The notes under the pieces are model-generated. The model was not told where the DNA came from. It ran no database searches and saw only the letters and a list, made by a program, of their open reading frames with translations. The position numbers and the translations under genes are program-made. This document shows positions 16,536 through 27,640 of a stretch of DNA of 64,000 nucleotides, one piece after another. This stretch comes from Bartonella quintana. GTDB lineage: Bacteria > Pseudomonadota > Alphaproteobacteria > Rhizobiales > Rhizobiaceae. The stretch is from the NCBI RefSeq assembly GCF_009936175.1, contig NZ_AP019773.1, positions 1,367,001-1,431,000 of the forward strand. Reading direction: 5' to 3'. Positions within the stretch are counted from its first letter, which is position 1; the number at the start of each line of letters is the position of its first letter.

Positions 16536-16800
16536 GTCTTCCATGCACCCATATTTTGGAAAATTTAATCCTTGAGATTGCAGACAGAACGACAAAAGTG
16601 CATCAACTTTCATCATCCTATAAGCTATAAAACGTTTCTCTTATTGTATGAACAGTAAAATAACAAGAATGTTCTACAAGAAGCATTGTCCGGTGATCAT
16701 CGACTCTCCACCTCTCTGATGATTTTTCAACGGAGATGATAATCATCAGCAGCCAAAATTCATGAAAAAACAATCATTCTACAGGTTTGAGAGAAAGCAT
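16536..16800. other. Convergent intergenic region, nothing recognised
   Basis: AT-rich sequence between the terminator and the glmM stop. A small inverted pattern (GATGATTTTTCAACGGAGATGATAATCATCAGC) is present but not clearly structured. Confidence 0.4.
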
Positions 16801-18180
16801 TCACGATCCCTCAAGAGAAGCGCCTACTTTTGAAAGGGCATCATGATGTGCGATAACATCCACCATCTCTGCCACAACAGCGTCAAGAACTTCTCGCTCA
16901 TCGCCTTCTCCCATAATACGGATCACTGGCTCAGTTCCAGAAGCACGGATCACCAATCGTGCTTCGTTTCCCAAACGCTGCGTTGCTTGATCTATTGCCG
17001 TTTTGACCTGATTCTTTTTCAGCACATTTTTGTTTTTAATCGTTACATTTTTTAAAATTTGTGGCACAGGTTCAAAGCGCTTACACAAGTGACTCATAGA
17101 GCTTTGACTTTCTTGCATACAAGCTAAAATCTGTAAAGCAGCCACCAACCCATCGCCGGTTGTCCCAAAATCACTCAGTACAATATGTCCAGATGCCTCG
17201 CCCCCAATATTATATCCCTTTTGGCGCATGGCATCGACAACATAGCGATCCCCAACATTTGTTCGAACAAGCTCCAACCCCTTACTATTCAAAAAGCGCT
17301 CGAGTCCAAGATTTGACATAATGGTTGTGACAACACCATTGCCCTGCAACCGCCCAGTTTTATGCCAATGTTCAGCAATGACAGCGATCAACTGATCTCC
17401 ATCAACGGTTTGCGCTTTTTCATCGACAATGAGAACACGATCTCCATCGCCATCGAGAGCAATTCCTACATCAGCACGTACTTCATGAACTTTTTGTTTT
17501 AAAGAAGCCAAATCGGTTGATCCACATTTCTGATTAATATTGGTACCGTTTGGCGCATCATTAATAGCAAAGACCTCAGCTCCCAATTCCCACAAAGCAC
17601 GCGGTGCAGCTTTATAAGCAGCACCATTAGCGCAATCCACAACAATACGGAGAGAATCTAAGCGAACATCACGTGGCAAAGTTCGTTTAGCATATTCGAT
17701 ATAACGGTAAATATCACCCTCAACCCGTTTTGCATAGCCGATTTCGGCGCAACTGGCTAAGGATTTTGAAAGATCTGTATCTATCAATTGTTCAATTTTT
17801 TTTTCTATCTCATCTGAAAGCTTAAAACCATCAGGACCAAAAAGTTTAATACCATTATCATAAAAGGGATTATGAGAAGCAGAAATCATCACTCCAAGAT
17901 CAGCACGCAACGAACGGCAAAGCATAGCAACAGCAGGCGTTGGCACAGGCCCCAACAAAAAAGCTTCCATCCCAGCAGCAGTAAATCCTGAAACCAAAGC
18001 ATTTTCCAACATATAACCAGATAAACGGGTATCTTTACCAATCACTACACGACGCGACTGACGTTGTGATCGAAACAAAACCCCTACAGCCATCCCTACT
18101 TTCATGGCAAAATCTGGTGTCATAGGAAAAACATTGGCCTTGCCACGAATTCCGTCTGTACCAAAATATTTTTGTGCCAT
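16801..18180 (-). CDS. glmM: Phosphoglucosamine mutase
   Basis: Converts glucosamine-6-phosphate to glucosamine-1-phosphate for UDP-GlcNAc, peptidoglycan and lipid A synthesis; cytosolic. All domain markers are present: the FGTDGIRG start, the phosphoserine loop [16 protein letters not shown], the Mg site DGDGDR, the substrate loop GGEASGH and the C-terminal phosphate loop [15 protein letters not shown]. The ATG at 18180 begins the conserved [13 protein letters not shown] and has GGAAAGAGGG just upstream; an in-frame start 21 bases earlier is less likely. At 459 residues it has normal length. It lies downstream of ftsH on the same strand as in rhizobia, but with a 460-bp gap. Confidence 0.97.
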   Translation of the reverse strand: MAQKYFGTDGIRGKANVFPMTPDFAMKVGMAVGVLFRSQRQSRRVVIGKDTRLSGYMLENALVSGFTAAGMEAFLLGPVPTPAVAMLCRSLRADLGVMISASHNPFYDNGIKLFGPDGFKLSDEIEKKIEQLIDTDLSKSLASCAEIGYAKRVEGDIYRYIEYAKRTLPRDVRLDSLRIVVDCANGAAYKAAPRALWELGAEVFAINDAPNGTNINQKCGSTDLASLKQKVHEVRADVGIALDGDGDRVLIVDEKAQTVDGDQLIAVIAEHWHKTGRLQGNGVVTTIMSNLGLERFLNSKGLELVRTNVGDRYVVDAMRQKGYNIGGEASGHIVLSDFGTTGDGLVAALQILACMQESQSSMSHLCKRFEPVPQILKNVTIKNKNVLKKNQVKTAIDQATQRLGNEARLVIRASGTEPVIRIMGEGDEREVLDAVVAEMVDVIAHHDALSKVGASLEGS

Positions 18181-18640
18181 CCCTCTTTCCTTTTTATACA
18201 CACTTCTTCTCTTCCAGTTTTAACAGAGCAAAACTCTGGTACACCCCCCCAATATGGTGAGATCAGTGCATCCCTTCATTCCTTCAAACAATCAAGATGC
18301 GCACCATACCTCCATCCAGAACAAATTTCTCACCCTTAAAGACCATGCCCATTCCATATGCTTTTATGCTCTACACACTGCGAAATATCATTCTTTAATG
18401 CGTTTTGGTCATGCAGCCTTTCTTCGAACACAATCAAAAGATAACCTCATCGTCTCCTTCATCGGATGAGCAGATGCACTCTGAAGGAAATCGCGCCGTT
18501 TTTTCTCTCAGATTCTTCTAAAGCAGAAGCAGCACACTCCCTGTTCTCACATTCCCTTCTAAATATTGTTTCAAAGACTTAAGATGAGTCTGCACGCCCC
18601 CTCAAAGAATTGTCTTAGAATTTTTTAAAGTCACAGCCAC
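18181..18640. other. ftsH-glmM intergenic region without a gene
   Basis: 460 bases of mixed sequence with only short frames. The promoter for glmM is presumably here. A C-run (CACCCCCCC at 18242-18250) may be a slippage-prone tract, though it lies outside coding sequence. Confidence 0.45.
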
Positions 18641-20794
18641 TCAAACGTCGCTAGATGATCCCTGTTTGCCTTTAGGTTCGGCAGTATTTAACGCTTTTTC
18701 AGCGTTTGTGTTACTTTCAGAAAAATTTGCTGCTCCAGCAGGATCTTTTATGCTTCGTGTTTTTTTCTCAGCCCCATGAGTTTTTGCTCCTTTTAACTTA
18801 GCATCATTGGGTTTGGCATTACTGGATTTTGTTTTTTCGTTTTCAGCTTTTAGTTTTTTCTTCCCTCCGTTTGCTTTATGCACATCTGTTTCATTCACCG
18901 TTACTTTATCGGCCTCAATCTTACTTGCTCCGGTCTTAGGCACAGATGAAGTGCGCAGAGAAGCATTTTCATCTTTCTGAGTTCGTGAAGGAGGTTTTCC
19001 TGCAATAATTTCATTAATTTCAGCACCGGTTAAAGTTTCATATTCTAATAAACCTTGTGCAAGAGCGAACCATTCTTTCTTTTTTGTTTTCAGAATTTTT
19101 GTAGCACTTGTATAAGCAGCATCAATGAGCTTACGCACTTCAGCATCAATCATACGCGCTGTTTCTTCAGAGACATTTTGTGTTCGTGCAACAGAATGGC
19201 CTAAAAAGACTTCATCCTGGTTATCACCATAGGCGACATTTCCAAGAAGATCAGAAAAGCCCCACCGTGTGATCATCGCCCGCGCTAACTTTGTCGCTTG
19301 TTCGATATCAGAAGAAGCACCGGATGTGATATTTTCTTTGCCGAATTTCAATTCTTCGGCCACGCGCCCTCCCATCATAATAGCCAGACGAGAAATCATC
19401 CACCGATAGCTCATTGAATAGCGATCACCCTCGGGCAACTGCATGACCATGCCCAAAGCTCTTCCCCTTGGCACGATTGTTGCTTTGTGGACAGGATCGG
19501 CGACAGGCACATTGAGAGCTACGATAGCATGTCCTGCTTCGTGATATGCGGTGAGTTCTTTTTCTTCTTGTGTCATAGCGGTTGAACGGCGTTCAGCCCC
19601 CATCATCACTTTGTCTTTCGCATCTTCGAACTCTTGCATAGTCACAACTCTTTTATTGCGGCTAGCAGCCATGAGAGCAGCTTCATTAACAAGATTCATC
19701 AGGTCAGCACCGGAAAATCCTGGCGTTCCTCTTGCCAAAATTTTCAAATCAACATTTGGGGCTAAAGGTACGTTGCGCACATGCACTTTCAAAATTTGTT
19801 CACGGCCGGAAATATCCGGGTTTGGCACGACGACTTGCCGATCAAAGCGGCCTGGTCTTAACAAGGCAGGATCGAGCACATCGGGACGGTTTGTTGCAGC
19901 AATGAGAATGATACTTTCATTGGGCTCAAAACCATCCATTTCGACAAGCAACTGATTTAACGTCTGCTCACGTTCATCGTTGCCCCCACCCAATCCGGCA
20001 CCCCGATGGCGTCCGACAGCATCGATTTCATCGATAAAAATAATACAGGGTGCATTTTTTTTAGCTTGTTCAAACATATCCCGCACACGGCTTGCACCCA
20101 CACCGACGAACATTTCAACAAAATCGGACCCTGAAATGGTAAAGAACGGCACATTGGCTTCACCTGCAACAGAACGGGCAAGCAAGGTTTTACCAGTTCC
20201 GGGCGGACCAACAAGCAAAACGCCCCGTGGAATACGCCCGCCTAGGCGTTGAAATTTTTGTGGTTCACGTAAAAATTCGACAATTTCCTGTAGATCCTGC
20301 TTTGCTTCTTCAACGCCGGCAACATCCTGAAAAGTAACGCGCCCCTGCGCTTCAGTAAGCAATTTTGCTTTTGATTTTCCAAATCCCATTGCCCCGCGCG
20401 ATCCACTTTGCATTTGTCGCATAAAGAAGATCCACGCCCCAACGATAATAATAACAGGGAGCAAGGAAAAAAGAAGATTGAGAAAGATACTATTGCCAGA
20501 GCTTTCAGGAACAGCCTTAACATTCACATTTTTGCTTTCCAATTTTTGTATCAAGCCTGGATCCCGTGGAGCATAGGTCGAAATAATTCTATTCTCAACA
20601 GTTTTTCCTGTTAACTTTTGGCCTTGAATGGTCACAGTCTTAAGCTCATTATTTTCGACTTTCTGCAAGAATTCGGAATAGGAGATCTCTCCACCTCCGG
20701 AACGCTGGCTATCTCCATTAAAGAGAGAAAACGATACAATCAAAATCAAGGCAATGACTCCCCAAACGAAGAGCGAACGGTAATTGGAATTCAT
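18641..20794 (-). CDS. ftsH: ATP-dependent zinc metalloprotease FtsH
   Basis: Hexameric inner-membrane AAA+ protease that degrades misfolded membrane proteins and regulators such as RpoH and LpxC. Order of elements: first membrane segment (about residues 8-25), periplasmic domain, second segment (about 107-125), Walker A GPPGTGKT (about 196), Walker B IIFIDEID, the second-region-of-homology RPGRFDR, and the zinc motif HEAGH (about 418). After about residue 605 comes an unusual tail of about 110 residues rich in Lys, Ala, Ser and Asn, absent from E. coli FtsH. The gene follows tilS on the same strand, 112 bases apart, as in other alphaproteobacteria. Confidence 0.97.
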   Translation of the reverse strand: MNSNYRSLFVWGVIALILIVSFSLFNGDSQRSGGGEISYSEFLQKVENNELKTVTIQGQKLTGKTVENRIISTYAPRDPGLIQKLESKNVNVKAVPESSGNSIFLNLLFSLLPVIIIVGAWIFFMRQMQSGSRGAMGFGKSKAKLLTEAQGRVTFQDVAGVEEAKQDLQEIVEFLREPQKFQRLGGRIPRGVLLVGPPGTGKTLLARSVAGEANVPFFTISGSDFVEMFVGVGASRVRDMFEQAKKNAPCIIFIDEIDAVGRHRGAGLGGGNDEREQTLNQLLVEMDGFEPNESIILIAATNRPDVLDPALLRPGRFDRQVVVPNPDISGREQILKVHVRNVPLAPNVDLKILARGTPGFSGADLMNLVNEAALMAASRNKRVVTMQEFEDAKDKVMMGAERRSTAMTQEEKELTAYHEAGHAIVALNVPVADPVHKATIVPRGRALGMVMQLPEGDRYSMSYRWMISRLAIMMGGRVAEELKFGKENITSGASSDIEQATKLARAMITRWGFSDLLGNVAYGDNQDEVFLGHSVARTQNVSEETARMIDAEVRKLIDAAYTSATKILKTKKKEWFALAQGLLEYETLTGAEINEIIAGKPPSRTQKDENASLRTSSVPKTGASKIEADKVTVNETDVHKANGGKKKLKAENEKTKSSNAKPNDAKLKGAKTHGAEKKTRSIKDPAGAANFSESNTNAEKALNTAEPKGKQGSSSDV

Positions 20795-20906
20795 ATTAAG
20801 CCCACTTTAAAATACAGATTTTAAACAGTCGTCCTTAACATATAACCTTGTCTGCTCCTTGCCAAGGTGTGAGAAGATGTTTATTCTCTTTTAGAGTGAT
20901 TTTTCT

Positions 20907-22337
20907 TTATCTTTCCACCTTGATATCAAAAAAAGGTTCAAGAACATTCACAAAAGGAACATCTTCGCATGACAAAAGCCAATCGAAGGGAGCCATAATC
21001 CGCTTTATGATGATATTTTGTTGAGATGTCGTGTGATTGGTCAACTCTGGAATATCGTACCCTTTTTCATTTGAAATCATCAGCAGCGATTGTAGAGAGG
21101 GGAAATGAGCGTTTTCGAGATCGAAATTGTTGTTTTTGAAAAGAGATTTCAGCTGTTGCAAACCCGCTGCTCCAATTTTTATGGTGTCATCCCCACGGTT
21201 TGTGATCTGATAGCGTCCATCCCATAAAAAAGTTTTTCCTGGTTCAACAATTCCTTCTTTAATATTCCGAGATTCGCGCCAGAAAGCAAGCCCGCTTCTG
21301 TTCGATTCAATGACCGATCCAGCCAGAGTAAAGCGCCGCTTTTCTGGAGAGTGAAGACATAATTTTGGGACGAGAGTGTTTAATTTTTTAGTGGGAAGCA
21401 AATAAAAGCCCCCTCCCATTAGCACCGCAAAGAGGCCCACAACGAAGGGAAAACCTGAATGTTGCTGTAAAAATGACACAGGCTTTGCAATAAAACAACG
21501 CCCATGTTCAACAGTGACATCCAAAGCTAAAATCAAATTGGCAACATTTTGTGCCTGTTTACGGCGTTGAAGCGTAGCTTCATGAACCTTTTGGGCAATG
21601 CCAGCAAATTTTTTTGGGTGAAGAGACTGCCGCACACGCACGCGTTCAAAATTGGGATTTTCATTGGTTGGATCATCAATCCATGTTTTTCCCTTTAAGC
21701 GCAAATAAGCCTGCAATGTTTTCCGCTTTACGCCAAGGAGGGGACGAATCAAGCGCACTGTTTGATGCAACAACGCTTCACGCGGAATACAAGATAAACC
21801 GCGCTCATACATCAGCCCATAGCTTCTTTCGGCAATATTTGCTCTAGTTTCTGTAGAACAAACCCCATCACGCATATCTTCGAAGGCTTCTCGTTGCAAA
21901 ACATCTGCACTCTTTTGGAGACGTTGGCAGCGCATCTGATAGGTTTCAACCTGATCATTAAGCGTATGCCCTGTCATAATAAGCGTTGCGCCTTGTTTTT
22001 GTGCTTCTTTAAAAAGGAGATCATAGCGTACAGTACGGGCACTTGAAATGATATGGGTTTTCGGCTTTTTACCTTCCCACCGCACAATGACATGTTGAAT
22101 GTGATGGGCTCGACAAATTTCTGCAACACTTTCTGCTTCACAAGCTGATTCTCTCCGCAATTGATGATCAACGGTAACAACAATTATTTCCGTAGGAACA
22201 GAGAGTGTTTTTAAATGGTCTTTGACCAAAAATAGCAAAGCAAGCGAATCACTCCCCCCTGACACCGCAAGGATCACCTTTCGACACTGGATAAAATCTG
22301 ATGTTTTAAAGAGATTTCCTGCTAGTCTAATACACAC
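20907..22337 (-). CDS. tilS: tRNA(Ile)-lysidine synthase
   Basis: Modifies C34 of the tRNA-Ile CAU anticodon to lysidine, so that it reads AUA and is charged with isoleucine; an essential cytosolic enzyme. The N-type ATP pyrophosphatase loop is AVSGGSDSLALLFL (about residues 25-37), with TVDHQLR and GHTLNDQVETY further on and the substrate-binding RPLLGVKRKTLQAYL. The C-terminal half is less conserved. A GTG at 22337 gives 476 residues; upstream the frame remains open for about 17 codons to a stop with no ATG. It sits between the decayed cpoB and ftsH, preserving the pal-cpoB-tilS-ftsH order of the group. Confidence 0.93.
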   Translation of the reverse strand: MCIRLAGNLFKTSDFIQCRKVILAVSGGSDSLALLFLVKDHLKTLSVPTEIIVVTVDHQLRRESACEAESVAEICRAHHIQHVIVRWEGKKPKTHIISSARTVRYDLLFKEAQKQGATLIMTGHTLNDQVETYQMRCQRLQKSADVLQREAFEDMRDGVCSTETRANIAERSYGLMYERGLSCIPREALLHQTVRLIRPLLGVKRKTLQAYLRLKGKTWIDDPTNENPNFERVRVRQSLHPKKFAGIAQKVHEATLQRRKQAQNVANLILALDVTVEHGRCFIAKPVSFLQQHSGFPFVVGLFAVLMGGGFYLLPTKKLNTLVPKLCLHSPEKRRFTLAGSVIESNRSGLAFWRESRNIKEGIVEPGKTFLWDGRYQITNRGDDTIKIGAAGLQQLKSLFKNNNFDLENAHFPSLQSLLMISNEKGYDIPELTNHTTSQQNIIIKRIMAPFDWLLSCEDVPFVNVLEPFFDIKVER

Positions 22338-22389
22338 CGCAAACGACTCCGCTCCTTTTAAAAGATTTACAAAAGACAGACTTCAGCGT

Positions 22390-23430
22390 TTTAGAGCGTT
22401 TTGATCTGTTGACAAAAAGCGCACAAAGCTTTTTCTTATAATCAAGAACCATCATACTTCCCTGCTAATTTTAGCAAAATCTTGGAAGAATAAAGCATCT
22501 TTTTGTCTAAATACCATACAGTAAGATAAACTTGTGCTGTTTCATGGGAGCGTTTTGTCCCAACAAAGCTTCAGCCAACCAAAACAAAGCGTCATCACTC
22601 AAAGGGCCTTTTTCATAACGACGTCGAAAAGCGCAAAAAGCTTTTTCATCTTCAACATAATTGCCAGAAAGAAGAGAATTGTAGGCTTTTTTGTCCAATG
22701 CTTGGGAGATAGAAGAGGTAAATCTTGAACACGATACAGTTTGCCATGCTTGCTTTCTTCATGTGTTGCCTCTAAAGGGCTCTGTATTTACTCCAGAAGT
22801 TTCCCTGTCTCCTCGGATAATTATCACTTCCTTCAAGCGTTCACCAGTTTCTTGCGAAAAATCATGCATTTTTTCCGAACGGCTTTTATGATCACGGCTC
22901 TCCATAAAGGCATGCGCCTCCACATTATAGCTCTCTCTATGGGCAATGTGGTTTTGCCCCTTTTGGATTAGATACTCCTGATCCATCTTCTCCTTTATGA
23001 CCTGAAATTTTGATCCAAAATAGCATTCTCAGAAGGACAAAAATAACTATAAAGAGTCTTTTTTATCAAAAAACCGGTGAAATTGCTTTTGAACATTTTC
23101 CAGATCCATTAGCTTAAGCACCGTGAAAAGCCTCTTTAAGAGCCTATTCAAATCATAATCTTTAAACAGAGCCTGCTGATTTTCCAAAATAAGTTCTCGA
23201 CTTTGAATCATACCCTGAAAAGAGAGATCCGTACCTGGGCAGAAAAATCGGATTCTGAAGTCGCAAAAGCCGCATCTGGAACGGGTAGGAGCTCGGTTAT
23301 AGGAAGAGAATTCAGAAGCCTTTCGCGGTGCACTTTGAGCAGCTAAAGCAAAACAAGCCATGAAAACCGATGTAAAAAAAACAGCTTGCCAATTTTGTTC
23401 CTTACACACCCACACAGGTTTCTTCTCCAA
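22390..23430 (-). pseudogene. cpoB: Decayed cpoB/ybgF (Tol-Pal coordinator)
   Basis: The region between pal and tilS normally holds cpoB, whose periplasmic TPR product coordinates the Tol-Pal system with PBP1B. Here the minus strand starts with a signal-peptide-like VFFTSVFMACFALAAQSAP (about 23320-23390) but soon loses frame. Further down, AYNSLLSGNYVEDEKAFCAF (22630-22690) and DDALFWLAEALLGQ match the TPR motif of CpoB. After another frameshift, KILLKLAGKY and KKKLCALF resemble the following TPR. No frame spans more than 127 codons. The gene is broken by several frameshifts. Confidence 0.72.
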
Positions 23431-23474
23431 AAAACCAATCTAAGAGTTTAGACAAACCATTAACACCGGTTTTT

Positions 23475-23993
23475 TTAACCACCGTTCATATTATTGATCG
23501 TTGTAACAGCACGTCGATTTTGGTTCCAACAGGAAATATCGTCACACACTGCAACAGGTCTTTCTTTTCCGTAAGAAATCGTTTGCATCCGTTGGGAAGA
23601 CACGCCAAGAGAAATCAAATAGTCTCGTACAGCAACAGCACGACGCTGTCCAAGTGCCAAATTATATTCCCGTGTTCCCCGCTCATCAGCATGACCTTCA
23701 ATCACAATAGAATAGGAAGGATGACGAAGCAACCATTGTGCTTGACGGATTAAAACAGCTTCGGCATCAGGCTCAATGGAAGAAGAATCGAGACTAAAGA
23801 AAACACGATCTCCAACGTTAACAGTAAAATCCTGCCCTGAACCTAAAAGCGCCTGATTAAAGCCAGCACCCTTCAAAAAGGAGCCATTCATACCGTCAGC
23901 ACCAACATGTTTCCTGCCGCACCCCACCAGGGACAGTGAGAAAAAAAGAACTACGGCTAAGGGCTGAAGGCTAATATTTTTAAGAGAGCGCAT
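23475..23993 (-). CDS. pal: Peptidoglycan-associated lipoprotein Pal
   Basis: Outer-membrane lipoprotein of the Tol-Pal complex, binding peptidoglycan (meso-DAP) and TolB, needed for outer membrane constriction at division. The signal peptide ends at the lipobox SLVGC (Cys25). The OmpA-like domain from about residue 60 has FFSLDSSSIEPDAEAVL, the peptidoglycan-binding IEGHADERGTREYNLALGQRRA and the final NRRAVT. 172 residues is standard. Contrary to the usual layout, tolB does not directly precede it: the tolB stop is 5.6 kb upstream, with trcR, pmpR and an IS605 remnant in between. Confidence 0.96.
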   Translation of the reverse strand: MRSLKNISLQPLAVVLFFSLSLVGCGRKHVGADGMNGSFLKGAGFNQALLGSGQDFTVNVGDRVFFSLDSSSIEPDAEAVLIRQAQWLLRHPSYSIVIEGHADERGTREYNLALGQRRAVAVRDYLISLGVSSQRMQTISYGKERPVAVCDDISCWNQNRRAVTTINNMNGG

Positions 23994-24204
23994 GCATTGA
24001 TTCTCCTTATTTAGTAAACATCACTATTGAAGGAGGATACATTCTTTCAATAGCGTCTCAAGAATAACTGTTAATTCCTAATGAAGACAAAATATTTTTT
24101 ATTTTTTTACCTACGGTTATTTTTTAGTCTCTGATCGTTTTCTCACCGACAGCCTTTGCGCACACATATGAAATCGCGCTTACACTTTGACATGCGTCAT
24201 CCTG

Positions 24205-24894
24205 TTATGCATCACCTTCACGGCTTTTCTGAAGCGCGTTGAGCTTGGCAAAAACTTTATCAGCATCAAAATTCTTGTTGAGATCTTGTTTATGCTGATC
24301 TTCATGGAAAGCAATATTTTCTGTAACCGATGCGGGGAGTAAAGATCTGTCAGCCTCGTTAGAGACAGGGTGATTTTTTGCAGCACGCTGGAGTTCAATA
24401 TCCAAATCGATTTGCAAACACAAGCCAAGCCCTACAGGATCAAGAGGGACTAAATTAGCACTATTCCAATGGGTTCTGTGGCGAATTTGTTCAATGGTTG
24501 CTTTTGTTGTTCCAATCAACCTTGCAATCTGGGCATCTTTTAACTCAGGATGATTGATCACTAACCATAAGATACCATTTGGGCGATCTTGGCGTCGCGA
24601 AAGAGGGATATAGCGAGCACCTTTACGTTTTTTTTCGGGGATGTGGACTTTTGACTCGGAAATTTTCAAGCGAGCATTTTTGTCTGCTTCCACCCGTGCG
24701 ATTTCACTGCGTGTCAATTGCCCAGAACTAATGGGATTAAGGCCTTTAATACCATAAGCAGCTTCGCCATCAGCAATAGCTTTTATTTCCAACACATGCA
24801 ATTTACAAAATTCTGCAATCTGATCAAAAGAAAGCGCTGTATTATCAACCAGCCAAACAGCTGTAGCTTTGGGCATCAAAAGTTGCGTTGCCAT
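24205..24894 (-). CDS. trcR: Cell cycle transcriptional regulator TrcR (DUF1013)
   Basis: A conserved alphaproteobacterial DUF1013 protein; TrcR is associated with RNA polymerase and growth/cell cycle genes in rhizobia. Family features are the opening LLMPKATAVWLVDNTALSFDQIAEFC (a helix-turn-helix-like unit), KGLNPIS, RRQDRPNGILWLVINHPEL and a second helix-turn-helix-like segment KDAQIARLIGTTKATIEQIRHRTHW. It continues to about residue 175; the last 50 residues, rich in Asp/Asn/Lys, are variable. The start follows AAAAGGATATTACAGAG. It is divergent from pmpR, sharing a 412-bp region with a tandem palindromic motif. Confidence 0.85.
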   Translation of the reverse strand: MATQLLMPKATAVWLVDNTALSFDQIAEFCKLHVLEIKAIADGEAAYGIKGLNPISSGQLTRSEIARVEADKNARLKISESKVHIPEKKRKGARYIPLSRRQDRPNGILWLVINHPELKDAQIARLIGTTKATIEQIRHRTHWNSANLVPLDPVGLGLCLQIDLDIELQRAAKNHPVSNEADRSLLPASVTENIAFHEDQHKQDLNKNFDADKVFAKLNALQKSREGDA

Positions 24895-25306
24895 CTCTGT
24901 AATATCCTTTTATTCGCCTTTTAAAAAGGTAGATTATTGCTCACGCTGGAACTCTGGAGCATTTTCTCCTCTATTGCCGGGCTCTGTTCACCTGCTCCGA
25001 TAAAGTGAGATATGGAATAAACCACTTTTGCCATGAAATTACACTCTATTATAGCGTGATTTTCGATTGACGACAAGACATCTATCTTGCGATACCTCTC
25101 AAGAAAGTCTCTTTACCTTTAAGATAAATTTTCTTATTAAAGGATATACTAATATATTTCACCCTATGGTGCAATTTCACCTTATGGTGCAGCGTATTTG
25201 TTAGCCCATCTTTGGTATGTTTATTCTGTCGAAATGGGTGCTTGACCACCTAAATGAGGGGTCTTTAAACGGATAAGGGAAGCCTCCCAAAACGGAAAGG
25301 GAAGCC
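24895..25306. other. Divergent intergenic region between trcR and pmpR
   Basis: Carries the tandem 18-bp motif described separately, plus AT-rich promoter-like sequence on both sides. A short segment CACCTAAATGAGGGG precedes pmpR. No gene is supported. Confidence 0.45.
25156..25191. promoter_or_regulatory. Two tandem 18-bp palindromic motifs
   Basis: ATTTCACCCTATGGTGCA is followed directly by ATTTCACCTTATGGTGCA (17 of 18 identical). Each contains CACC and GGTG as an inverted repeat around a 4-base centre, so the pair has the form of two adjacent dimer-binding sites. It lies 116 bp upstream of pmpR and 260 bp upstream of trcR. The regulator is unknown. Confidence 0.55.
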
Positions 25307-26053
25307 ATGGCAGGCCATTCACAATTTAAGAATATTATGCACCGTAAAGGGCGTCAAGATGCAATGCGTTCGAAAATATTTTCAAAGCTTGCACGTGAAA
25401 TTACCGTTGCAGCTAAACAAGGTGCTCCTGATCCAGCAATGAATCCGCGCTTAAGACTGGCCGTACAGAATGCTAAAGCCCAATCGATGCCCAAAGATAA
25501 TATTGAACGAGCAATTAAGAAAGCTTCGGGCAACGATGTCGAACATTATGATGAAGTCCGCTACGAAGGATATGGTCCAGGGGGTGTTGCAGTTATTGTT
25601 GAAGCTTTAACAGATAACCGCAACCGCACTGCTTCAAACGTGCGCGCCGCCTTTACCAAATCAGGTGGTGCACTGGGAGAAACAGGTTCCGTAAGCTTCA
25701 TGTTTCATCGGATTGGTGAAATCATCTATAAGCCAGCAGCAGGAACAGCTGACAGCATCATGGAAGCAGCGATCGAAGCTGGTGCCGAAGATGTGCAATC
25801 CGAAGAAACAGGACATTCTATTACCTGCGCGTTTGAAAATCTTGGTGAAGTTTCTAAAATGCTTGAAGCAAAGCTTGGCGAAGCAGAGTCAATCAAAACT
25901 GTTTGGAAAGCCACCACCCTTGCACCCGTGGATGAAGAAAAAGCTTTGTCAATTTTACGGCTTATTGCGACATTAGAAGAAGATGATGATGTGCAAAATG
26001 TTTATGCTAATTTTGATGTCAGCGATGAGATTTTGGCAAAACTGTCTGCATAA
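25307..26053 (+). CDS. pmpR: YebC/PmpR-family regulatory/translation factor
   Basis: A member of the YebC (TACO1) family, described both as a DNA-binding regulator and as a factor that relieves ribosome stalling at polyproline stretches. It starts with the hallmark [22 protein letters not shown]. It continues with [15 protein letters not shown], the conserved [15 protein letters not shown] and the acidic domain [23 protein letters not shown]. 248 residues is normal. In rhizobia the gene usually precedes ruvC; here the ruv genes are 9 kb away and on the other strand, so a rearrangement has separated them. A perfect terminator lies 140 bases after the stop. Confidence 0.95.
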   Translation: MAGHSQFKNIMHRKGRQDAMRSKIFSKLAREITVAAKQGAPDPAMNPRLRLAVQNAKAQSMPKDNIERAIKKASGNDVEHYDEVRYEGYGPGGVAVIVEALTDNRNRTASNVRAAFTKSGGALGETGSVSFMFHRIGEIIYKPAAGTADSIMEAAIEAGAEDVQSEETGHSITCAFENLGEVSKMLEAKLGEAESIKTVWKATTLAPVDEEKALSILRLIATLEEDDDVQNVYANFDVSDEILAKLSA

Positions 26054-26193
26054 TTTCGCACACGATCCTCACCTTAGTCGATCTTCCTCCTGAGCACTTT
26101 CTTTATCTCTGTGTGCTTTCCTTCTTTATGAAAACTTCTCAATCACTGTCTCCACAAGCGTCATCGTCCCTCACTTTTTCTCCATTCATCAAA

Positions 26194-26220
26194 AGCCCCG
26201 CTTCAAAGCGGGGCTTTTTC
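26194..26220 (+). terminator. Intrinsic terminator after pmpR
   Basis: AGCCCCGCTT and AAGCGGGGCT form a 10-bp GC-rich stem with a 2-base apex, followed by TTTTTC. Ends the pmpR transcript. Confidence 0.93.
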
Positions 26221-27550
26221 TGTTACTTTAAAAACTTTCAACGAAATTCAAATCTGGAAATCCCAAAAGTTTTCCCTGCAATTTTTCCCACATGCAACCA
26301 TCACGCTGGATAATTCTCTGTGTGATTCCCTTGTACAATCTCCCCATATGATCCTCCTTCAACAAAAAAACAGTTGCATATTTTTACTTCCTCTTGTGTA
26401 ATGATAAATAGGGTAGAATGCCAATAGAGATCTCTCTTGAATTGAGAAAGACAGAGGATGTTACGAGTAATTTTTTTCCTCATGGCAACAATGAAGAAGA
26501 AATTTTAGATGAAGCACAGCATATTCCACAAGATACATAGACGAAAGAATATGGAAAATTAACCTACGCATTTTTTATCTTCCTTGTGGATATTTGTAGA
26601 TTGGTTAAAAGCGTATTGCGAATCATAAAAAAGTAAATCTTCTCATGTTTGGCTTTTGTTGTATTTATTACGCAGTAGGAGCAGCAGATGCGTTAGCAGC
26701 GCTATAGAGAATGCCTTTCATACTCTTAGTTCATTATATTTGCACTCTTTGGTTTTGGCGCTATATCTTTCTTAGCATGTTTTATGATATTCTTCTTGTG
26801 TTTAGCACCATCCAACCTTGGCTTTGCACTCTATGATTGATATTGCGCAAGAGAGCCGCACCATCGGCTACAGGACTCATACAGAGCGCCGTTAACCGAG
26901 AAAACTGGTGATGAACCAACAGGCACCCTTTCAGGAGACTTGAAAATATTAATTTTCTTTCCTTAAATTCATGGTTATTGGCTGTTGTGGTTGTTATCTC
27001 TTCATCCATTGCCCGAGCATTGCATCACCTTGAGCCTCGGGTGAAGCATCTCCGAAAGGGGGCAACACATTTCTAACCCTTTATAGTAGAATGGCTGGTT
27101 AAGGCGTCCTTTCTACAATCCGTGCTGGTTTTCGTGGTATGAAAAATTTAGCATCAAAAATTCGGAAAATCTAAGTTCACAAATGCCGGATAGCTGCCTA
27201 TTCGTGATGGACAAATCTCTATTTTAGACGTAAGGCCTTAAAAGCTTTTATAAAAGAAAACAAATTTGCACCTCCATAAAAAACTCTTGATTTTTAGCTA
27301 AAATGAATAAATTTTTCTTATATTTTATAACGATACGAAACATAGTAAGCTATGAGCTTAAGATTTAAACATAAAAGGCTTGCAACTTTCTGTCGATGCA
27401 AAAATGGGAAGCTCTCTAAAAAGCAAGGGAAGGCGACAGAGAGGGAAGGAAACGTGCTCTCATAGAGTGCTGTAATGACCAACCTATACAAATAAACAAA
27501 CTTAATAAAAACGACAATTTTCCTAACGAGAGTTAGCCATTAAAACACGC
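26221..27550. other. Decayed region with no intact gene
   Basis: The plus strand around 26640-26800 reads as a hydrophobic, interrupted protein (CCIYYAVGAADALAAL, then YICTLWFWRYIFLSMFYDILLVF), and 27090-27180 reads GVLSTIRAGFRGMKNLASKIRK. These look like fragments of one or two former genes that I cannot name. Nothing else is recognisable. Confidence 0.45.
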
Positions 27551-27559
27551 AGTAAACTG

Positions 27560-27640
27560 TCGTCAACGTTTACCTTTTTTCTTCCTCCCCACCCTAAAGG
27601 AAGAGGATTCTTACGAATGCCGATCTGGCTATAGCCTGAC
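27560..27640 (-). other. Probable right end of the IS605-type element
   Basis: Minus-strand sequence downstream of the tnpB remnant reads CGTAAGAATCCTCTTCCTTT followed by AGGGTGGGGAGG, which folds as CCTCTTCC/GGTGGGGAGG. Such a terminal hairpin with a GTAAGAATCC lead-in is usual at the right end of IS605-group elements, where the 3' part of tnpB and the flanking sequence also encode the omega RNA guide. Confidence 0.55.
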
